Of a stretch of DNA of 11,647 nt, positions 7,484 through 11,647 are shown piece by piece (position 1 is the stretch's first letter; every line of letters starts with the position of its first letter). The position numbers were made by a program, and so were the translations under genes. The notes under the pieces are model-generated. The model saw only the letters and a program-made list of their open reading frames with translations, searched no databases and had not been told where the DNA came from. The DNA comes from Mediterranea massiliensis (GTDB taxonomy: Bacteria > Bacteroidota > Bacteroidia > Bacteroidales > Bacteroidaceae), in assembly GCA_958402075.1 (NCBI GenBank), contig CATXSD010000080.1:1-11647 (forward strand). Reading direction: 5' to 3'.

Positions 7484-7527
7484 TTCTGTCTCATTTAAGT
7501 TATGGTCAGGACGTTTCTTGAAGAAAG

Positions 7528-7974
7528 TTAGTTCCAGAGGTTGATGCTGGTTGTGTACTTGTAGGATTCATTGGTCTCCACAAGCATGCCTTCAACGACA
7601 ATTTGAATCATTTTCTGGTTTTTAAGGTATGTCATGGAAACGGAAACTTCAGTCAGCCTTTTCTCGTATTGTTCGATGGCTTTTTTCAGGTCTACCGCAA
7701 ATGTATTGAGGTTTTTGGAGTTTCCCGAAACCTTCTTGTCGTAAAGTTTCGAGTTTGAGTTGTCCTGTGGCGATGAATCATAGATGACCCCTTCCTTCTC
7801 GTTGAAGATCTCGAATTTCAGGTTGTTGAATATAAATCCGAATTCTGGATCTGCCCCACAGCCTCCACACGGTGTGCTCAGCAGCAGTTCGATGAACGCG
7901 TCGATGGCCATTTGCGACTTGGAAGCGTAGGCCAGACGTCCGTTTGTTACTTGCAAAGGTAGTAAAACGTTCAT
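7528..7974 (-). CDS. tssE: TssE-like (gp25/GPW family) baseplate protein
   Basis: The 148-residue size and order match the gp25-like family: a helix (AIDAFIELLLSTP), a loop leading to DPEFGFIF (42-49; the family has PdfG), then a helix with IEQYEKRL (the family's I..yEPRl, with Lys for Pro) and paired strands to the end (VSVSMTYL; IQIVVEGML). gp25-type proteins sit in the baseplate wedge and nucleate sheath assembly. The loop before DPEFG is unusual, with two Cys in PCGGCGADP, which could bind metal or form a disulfide; this is speculative. The gene lies 9 bases after the TssK-like stop, inside the baseplate block, which supports the call over a stray phage gene. Confidence 0.8.
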   Translation of the reverse strand: MNVLLPLQVTNGRLAYASKSQMAIDAFIELLLSTPCGGCGADPEFGFIFNNLKFEIFNEKEGVIYDSSPQDNSNSKLYDKKVSGNSKNLNTFAVDLKKAIEQYEKRLTEVSVSMTYLKNQKMIQIVVEGMLVETNESYKYTTSINLWN

Positions 7975-7983
7975 GACATTCTT

Positions 7984-9123
7984 TTAAATTAATGGTGTGA
8001 ATTCATCCTCTTCTTTTTCTACTGGGACATATAGAGCATTGTACAGGCTTTCATACAGATTCTTGTACAGGCTTTCGTACAGTTCTTCCGACAATTCTCC
8101 CGACAACAGGTCATGCAGTTCAGTCTTGAGTTGTTGGGTAATGTAATCGGTCAGGCGGATAGTCAGGTCTTCTGAAATTTCGGCATAGAGTTTGGCCTTA
8201 AGTTCAGTGTAAAGTTGTTCGTACAGTTCAGGGCGCAATTGCTCGTACAATTCCGCCTTGATTTGTGCTTTCAGCTCGTCAAAGTCAATGGAGTGGTCTT
8301 CCAGGACTACTTTGTCGAGGGTGCCTGCCGCGTTATGCAGATAGCTGTCCAACCAGTCCAGCCAGTTTGCGATGTCATACCCTGAATAAGCCGGTATGGT
8401 TACAGGCATCTCGGCGTTTGGCGTAACGATATAGTAGTCTATAGCTTGGGCTATTTCGTAGGCCAGTTGGATGAAAGGGCGCGTCCTGCCTTGAGTATCA
8501 TAACTCTTTAACAGATAGGCATAGCGTTGGAAAGCACGTTTCCCTTCTCCTGATTCCAGGTTCGGATGTTCTGCCAGTAAGCTGACTTGCTTTGTGAGTT
8601 GCTCCAGATACGGTTGGAAGCGATTATCAGACGATAGATATAGACAAGGAGGAATGTAAGATTCGTCGATGGAAAAGATACCGTCGCTGACTTTGAATTT
8701 CATGACCGGGAAAAGGTCTGTCCCCTCCAGTTCGCTCAGGGAATAGATGCCGTATGTATATTCCGGCCGTACAAAGGGGACCTCCTTTACGTCGAATTCC
8801 ACTTTCTTTTCGCCGAAACCGCAGGCCAGGTAGTATTCGTTGCCATACACCAGCGGGACGGTCACTACAACCTTTTCATCGATGTGCAGGATTTTTCCGG
8901 AGGGGAGTAGAGCCATGCAAGCCAGGTGGTCTATTTCCAGTTTGTTGCGGACGAAGCCACCTTGCCTGTCGAATTCGGTGAAAGGTATGAGGCCGAATTC
9001 ATTTCCATTGACGGCTCGGGTTGCTGCTTGTTGTCTGTGGCGCAGGTTCTCGTCCAGTTCCAGAAAAGTTTGGGCGGAGATTGCCATACCGGCTTTCCAG
9101 TCTATTCTTGAGTTGATATTCAT
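7984..9123 (-). CDS. tssK: TssK-like baseplate adaptor with octad-repeat C-terminus
   Basis: The 379-residue protein starts with a TssK-like segment: IDWKAGMAISAQTFLELDEN (7-26) corresponds to the family's W.eGM.l.pqhF...d. A beta-rich shell-type domain to about 170 and a helical region to about 280 follow. TssK links the baseplate wedge to the membrane complex. Residues 283-367 replace the usual C-terminal domain with Leu/Tyr-rich octads (LYEQLRPE, LYEQLYTE, LKAKLYAE ... LYESLYKN, LYESLYNA), followed by an acidic tail (EKEEDEF). The protein is shorter than typical TssK (about 440). Its ATG overlaps the TssG-like stop as ATGA, indicating translational coupling. The repeats would form an amphipathic helix or coiled coil, possibly a different docking surface. 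Confidence 0.65.
   Translation of the reverse strand: MNINSRIDWKAGMAISAQTFLELDENLRHRQQAATRAVNGNEFGLIPFTEFDRQGGFVRNKLEIDHLACMALLPSGKILHIDEKVVVTVPLVYGNEYYLACGFGEKKVEFDVKEVPFVRPEYTYGIYSLSELEGTDLFPVMKFKVSDGIFSIDESYIPPCLYLSSDNRFQPYLEQLTKQVSLLAEHPNLESGEGKRAFQRYAYLLKSYDTQGRTRPFIQLAYEIAQAIDYYIVTPNAEMPVTIPAYSGYDIANWLDWLDSYLHNAAGTLDKVVLEDHSIDFDELKAQIKAELYEQLRPELYEQLYTELKAKLYAEISEDLTIRLTDYITQQLKTELHDLLSGELSEELYESLYKNLYESLYNALYVPVEKEEDEFTPLI
8039..8085 (-). repeat. Tandem 24-base repeats encoding octads in the TssK-like protein
   Basis: Plus-strand positions 8039-8062 and 8063-8085 are near-identical direct copies (both start TTGTACAGGCTTTC), each eight codons long and encoding LYESLY-type octads. More diverged octads occur over about 8020-8275. 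In-frame repeats of this kind can expand or shrink by slippage without breaking the gene. Confidence 0.75.
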
Positions 9124-9938
9124 AATGGGTTCCTGTTAGTGTCAATATGATGGGTTGATGTCTCGGTATTGTAGTCCAATGTCAGGGCGTTACCCAGAAC
9201 AAAGGGGTGCTCATGCTGTTTGATGGCAATGGTGCAATACATGTCGAAAGGAATGAACCATTCGCGAATAAAATCGGCAAACGGATCTACGGCCTCTTTT
9301 AGCTCGTTGTATGCCTCAGTTGTCAGGTCTGGGACCATCAGATCATAGGTGATGGCGGGTTGCGAATAGCCGGAGCCTTCGTCCCACGTATATCGGCCGG
9401 TCGTCATCTCTACAGGACAGTCGAACAAGCTTTTCAGTAGAGTTCGCAAGAAATCGAAATCAGCGCGCAGGTGGCTGATGAGGAGAAGCAGCGGAGCTGT
9501 TTTTTGGATGTATGGATTTTCTTCCTTCTCCAGGTCGTAGCCGAAATAGTGTTTGAGCAACAGGGCCAGTTTCCCGTCCGACAGTTGTGAAGCTTCTTTC
9601 TCAATGTGGAGTCGGAATCTGAAGTTCTGGGTGTCTACAGGCTTGAAGAGATCTTTCAGAAGTTCCTCTTTCTTTTTGAGTTGTTCGTATTTCTGCTCGA
9701 AGCCCTTTCCTTTCAGGGCATTGTCGGGAGCGATAACTCCTTGGGGAAGCAACCGCAGAAAACCGTCGCGAGCCAGGCGTACCGTCCGTTTGTCCTCTTC
9801 AAGCGACAGGATGTCCGGGCTGTAGTTCCGATAGAATGCGCCGACGCATTCCGCTTGCCACTGGTCTGTGTGGTCAGGGAAGAGGTAATTCAAGAGGAAT
9901 TCCGCACTGATATCAAATGGTTTTGTCTCGTTCATCAT
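9120..9938 (-). CDS. tssG: TssG-like baseplate wedge protein
   Basis: The 272-residue protein is called from the ATG at 9938 (MMNETKPFDISAEF). That ATG overlaps the E1-like stop as ATGA; a second ATG directly follows at 9935. The frame is open further back to 10037, but that extension lies inside the E1-like gene and is Arg-rich read-through, so I reject it. Features seen: GFLRLLPQG (59-67), a charged coiled region (78-100), and a C-terminal half with LRADFDFLRTLLKSLFDCPV (148-167) and a beta region (MTTGRYTWDEG). The order and size fit the TssG-like partner of TssF in Bacteroidota T6SS loci, and the neighbouring TssK, TssE and TssF-like genes support it. By sequence alone the match is moderate; it could be a different wedge subunit. 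Confidence 0.6.
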   Translation of the reverse strand: MMNETKPFDISAEFLLNYLFPDHTDQWQAECVGAFYRNYSPDILSLEEDKRTVRLARDGFLRLLPQGVIAPDNALKGKGFEQKYEQLKKKEELLKDLFKPVDTQNFRFRLHIEKEASQLSDGKLALLLKHYFGYDLEKEENPYIQKTAPLLLLISHLRADFDFLRTLLKSLFDCPVEMTTGRYTWDEGSGYSQPAITYDLMVPDLTTEAYNELKEAVDPFADFIREWFIPFDMYCTIAIKQHEHPFVLGNALTLDYNTETSTHHIDTNRNPL

Positions 9939-11173
9939 ACCTGTCTGTTTTGATATAAGAAGGTTGAGTAATTTCGTTCGTCGACCAGTTCTACGTAGCG
10001 GCTGCCGTTTTCTGTCCGCACATGCAGGACGCTCCACGGCGGAATGCCAATCTGTGACAGTGTCAGGTCCCGATAGGGAAAATCCCTGTCGACAGTTTTT
10101 ATCTCATGTTGGTAAAGGGCGTGGAAAGGAAGCTGGCGTAAGGTGGGCTCTTCTTCCAGAAAGCGGGCGATGGCATAGTCGGGAAGCAGGACGGTCACTT
10201 TTTGCTCGTCTTTCCGTACGGTCAGGTAATCCACGAAGCAGTGGTCCCTGAGTACGATTTCCACGTCCCGGCATCCCAATTGTCCGGCCAGGCTGTCCAG
10301 TGCCTCGCCAATCGGCCTGTCGGTCGTGAGTTTTACTTTTTCTATTGGTTCCCATCGCTCGTGCACGGGGCATTCCTCGTCGTAACCCGTAAAGTCTGCG
10401 ATACGCGCGGCCAGGTGTTGACCTTCGTAGTAGAACATCTTTCCGCATAGCGAGGCCAGTTCTCCGCTGGCCAGTTCATCGGGGTGTAGCAGTTTGATGG
10501 CTTCCTGTGCTTCTACGGCACCGATGACGGAAGCGATGACCGGCGTGGTCGGCACACGGTTCGCCTGTTCATTTCGTCGAATGGCCGTACTGCATGACAA
10601 ACGGTACGACAAGTCCTTCAGCGCTTCAGGCCCCAAATTGCAAGCATAGCAATTCTTGCCAGGCATAAACACCCTTGCCGTTCCTTCCAGCCCGTCTATG
10701 CCGCCGTCCACCCAAGGTACCCCGGCACGCATACACAAGCGGTTCAGGCAATAGCGAGCCCAACGGTTGTCCACGCAGCCCACAACGACATCCATCTGAC
10801 GTAGCAGGCCCAGCCCGACATCGTGGCAGATGTCGCTCTCGAGTGGCAGCACTTGAATGGAAGGATTGATCTCACGGATGCGCTTTGCCGCTACGGTCGC
10901 TTTGGGACGACGGGCTTCGGCATCTGCCCGACTGAAGAGGATGGAGCGGGTCAGGTTCGATGGTTCGATGGTGTCGAAGTCTACAACGACCATGTGACCA
11001 ACGCCGAATAGAGCCAAGTTCTTCAGCACCTCGTTGCCAAGAGCACCGCAACCCACTACCATCACATTGGCTCGGTCTACCCGCTCCTGCTTGAACCAGG
11101 AGAGCAACGGGAACACGTCCGCGCCCCATGTGGGAGCTAAGGTCGGTATCGGGTCGTTTTCTTTCATTTTCAT
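9935..11173 (-). CDS. E1-like ubiquitin-activating enzyme (ThiF/MoeB superfamily)
   Basis: The 412-residue protein shows the adenylating E1 motifs in order: nucleotide loop GCGALG (41-46), VDFDTIEPSNLTR (64-76), K91, D125 in GCVDN, and zinc ligands C165-YA-C168 with C258-PV-H261 (His in the fourth place where Cys is usual). The candidate catalytic Cys184 lies in LSCSTAIRR, followed by TPVIASVIGAVEAQEAIKLL. After about residue 265 it carries an extra domain of 140 residues whose end (TLSQIGIPPWSVLHVRTENG) resembles a beta-grasp, possibly a ubiquitin-fold E2-docking domain. It should adenylate the Gly of the encoded modifier and hold it as a thioester. It is the first gene of the operon. Its stop overlaps the TssG-like start by ATGA. 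The start is ATG at 11173, with M3 at 11167 as alternative. No thiamin or molybdopterin genes are nearby. Confidence 0.9.
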   Translation of the reverse strand: MKMKENDPIPTLAPTWGADVFPLLSWFKQERVDRANVMVVGCGALGNEVLKNLALFGVGHMVVVDFDTIEPSNLTRSILFSRADAEARRPKATVAAKRIREINPSIQVLPLESDICHDVGLGLLRQMDVVVGCVDNRWARYCLNRLCMRAGVPWVDGGIDGLEGTARVFMPGKNCYACNLGPEALKDLSYRLSCSTAIRRNEQANRVPTTPVIASVIGAVEAQEAIKLLHPDELASGELASLCGKMFYYEGQHLAARIADFTGYDEECPVHERWEPIEKVKLTTDRPIGEALDSLAGQLGCRDVEIVLRDHCFVDYLTVRKDEQKVTVLLPDYAIARFLEEEPTLRQLPFHALYQHEIKTVDRDFPYRDLTLSQIGIPPWSVLHVRTENGSRYVELVDERNYSTFLYQNRQV

Positions 11174-11202
11174 TGCAAGATGCTTTCAGTTGTTTGGCTG
11201 CT

Positions 11203-11235
11203 CAAATATAGCAAATATTCGGGAAAGCCCCCAAA
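11203..11235 (-). promoter_or_regulatory. Bacteroidota-type promoter of the operon
   Basis: On the minus strand, TATATTTG (plus coordinates 11203-11210) matches the -7 consensus TAnnTTTG exactly. TTTG (11232-11235) lies 21 bases upstream at the -33 position. The ATG of the E1-like gene at 11173 is about 30 bases from the -7 box, giving a leader of roughly 20-25 bases with no clear Shine-Dalgarno sequence. This would drive the whole operon. Confidence 0.5.
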
Positions 11236-11590
11236 CGAATGGAATAATTTTTGGATGAAAGCCTGTAAAAGCTTCCTTTCACGCTTCTATTTCCGTTTCC
11301 CTTTGTGAAATTCACCGTAATGCGGTGTATATTAGTGGTTTCTTGTGAAACATGCGATGGACGGTGTTCGCCTCCGCATGAGGGTTGTTGCCTTCACTTG
11401 ATAAAGTATCGTTTGCTTTCACGTGAAACCGGGATGTTTCACTACAATTCTCTCTTCTACAGACGATTACCATCGTTGTGAAACGTTGAAGGAATAAACG
11501 GAGAAAATATTTGCCTATGGCTAAAAGGGAAGTCAGTGTCTACTGCTTCAGTTTATAAAACAAAAAACTGTCTAGCTAAATCAGGAAAAG
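11211..11590. other. Gene-free leader region upstream of the operon
   Basis: No convincing coding frame is seen on either strand. The region holds the -33 box of the operon, the GTGAAAC cluster, and two further dyads: CACCG-taatg-CGGTG (11313-11327) and CATGCG...CGCATG (11351-11380, 18-base loop). 11500-11590 is AT-rich, with a weak CAGTTT/AAACTG inverted repeat at 11549-11570 and nothing else I can support. Confidence 0.6.
11277..11485. promoter_or_regulatory. Cluster of GTGAAAC/GTTTCAC half-sites with a parS-like palindrome
   Basis: The palindrome TTTCACGTGAAA lies at 11417-11428, within a 16-base stretch (11415-11430) that matches the ParB-site consensus TGTTTCACGTGAAACA at 13 positions, including 13 consecutive ones. 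Half-sites surround it: TTTCAC 11277-11282, GTGAAATTCAC 11305-11315, GTGAAACA 11345-11352, TGTTTCAC 11435-11442, GTGAAACG 11478-11485. The site could recruit ParB or a related CTP-binding partition protein, or be an operator for another regulator. It lies about 80-310 bases upstream of the operon promoter. Confidence 0.45.
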
Positions 11591-11647
11591 TCAGAGTACT
11601 TCAACATCCAGATCCGAAAAAAATCTGGGGCCAAATAGCAACGGAAC
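11591..11647 (-). CDS. Possible C-terminal tail of a gene entering from the right edge
   Basis: The minus strand is open from the window edge to TGA at 11591-11593, giving 18 residues (ending FFSDLDVEVL). The frame is too short to test, and a small inverted repeat (CCAGAT/ATCTGG, 11608-11628) lies within it. It may be the end of an upstream gene in the same direction or a chance frame. Confidence 0.2.
   Translation of the reverse strand, partial: VPLLFGPRFFSDLDVEVL

Noticed and set aside
8039..8085. Direct repeats as a possible CRISPR array
   Set aside because: They are adjacent without spacers, in frame, and encode octads in a helical protein tail.
5786..9938. Prophage tail baseplate
   Set aside because: A TssK-like gene is present and no other phage structural, lysis or packaging genes are seen, so a T6SS-type machine is the better reading.
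9939..10037. N-terminal extension of the TssG-like frame (33 codons, Arg-rich)
   Set aside because: It lies wholly inside the E1-like coding sequence, has unnatural composition, and an ATGA overlap gives a better start at 9938.
10104..10448. Long alternative minus-strand frame within the E1 gene
   Set aside because: Arg/Pro-rich shadow in GC-rich DNA; the E1 frame carries all family motifs.
9935..11173. E1 as a thiamin or molybdopterin biosynthesis enzyme (ThiF/MoeB)
   Set aside because: No thiamin or molybdopterin genes nearby, an extra C-terminal domain, and a UBC-type E2 in the same operon.
11549..11570. CAGTTT/AAACTG inverted repeat as a terminator
   Set aside because: Six AT-rich pairs with no following T-run are too weak to support a call.
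11608..11628. CCAGAT/ATCTGG hairpin as a terminator
   Set aside because: The stem is only six pairs, the T-run lies in the loop rather than after the stem, and it sits within a possible coding tail.

Overview
The window looks like a piece of a Bacteroidota genome, probably Bacteroidales. The signs are a promoter of the TAnnTTTG/TTTG type, almost no Shine-Dalgarno sequences, tightly packed genes with ATGA/GTGA overlaps, envelope proteins with Bacteroidota-style signal peptides, and a terminator stem of the AAAAAGGCTGT type. All recognisable full-length genes lie on the minus strand and read from about 11173 down to 218 as one probable operon.

Layout in order of transcription. (1) 11174-11590 is a gene-poor leader with a candidate promoter and a cluster of GTGAAAC-type dyads, one of which closely matches the ParB-binding parS consensus. 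(2) An E1-like ubiquitin-activating enzyme (9935-11173). (3) Four genes resembling the baseplate of a type VI secretion-like contractile machine: TssG-like, TssK-like, TssE (gp25-like) and TssF-like (10 kb down to 5.8 kb). (4) A ubiquitin-like protein ending in Gly (5384-5701) and an E2-like conjugating enzyme with HPN and Cys motifs (4747-5355). (5) An envelope module: a secreted protein of unknown family (3537-4682), a secreted coiled-coil protein with a C-terminal membrane anchor (2683-3528), and an approximately 810-codon frame (218-2650) that would encode lipobox, VWA domain, TM helix, RING-H2-like zinc finger, about six TM helices and an FHA-like domain. That last frame is cut by a single in-frame TAA at 1937-1939, inside the VWA domain. 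(6) A bidirectional terminator hairpin (139-194), then the tail of an opposing, possibly frameshifted plus-strand gene (1-120).

The main point is that E1, E2, a ubiquitin-like modifier and a membrane-bound RING protein are interleaved with, and translationally coupled to, baseplate genes of a contractile secretion-type machine. I infer a contractile-machine variant in which a ubiquitin-like conjugation cascade modifies, assembles or licenses the apparatus or its effectors at the inner membrane. The RING and FHA domains are predicted to face the cytoplasm, where E1, E2 and the modifier would be. The TssK-like protein has lost the usual C-terminal region in favour of octad repeats, and no TssJ/L/M-type membrane complex is seen, so the three envelope genes may form a replacement docking complex. 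Sheath, inner tube, spike and ClpV genes are not in this window. Function is inferred from domains and context only.
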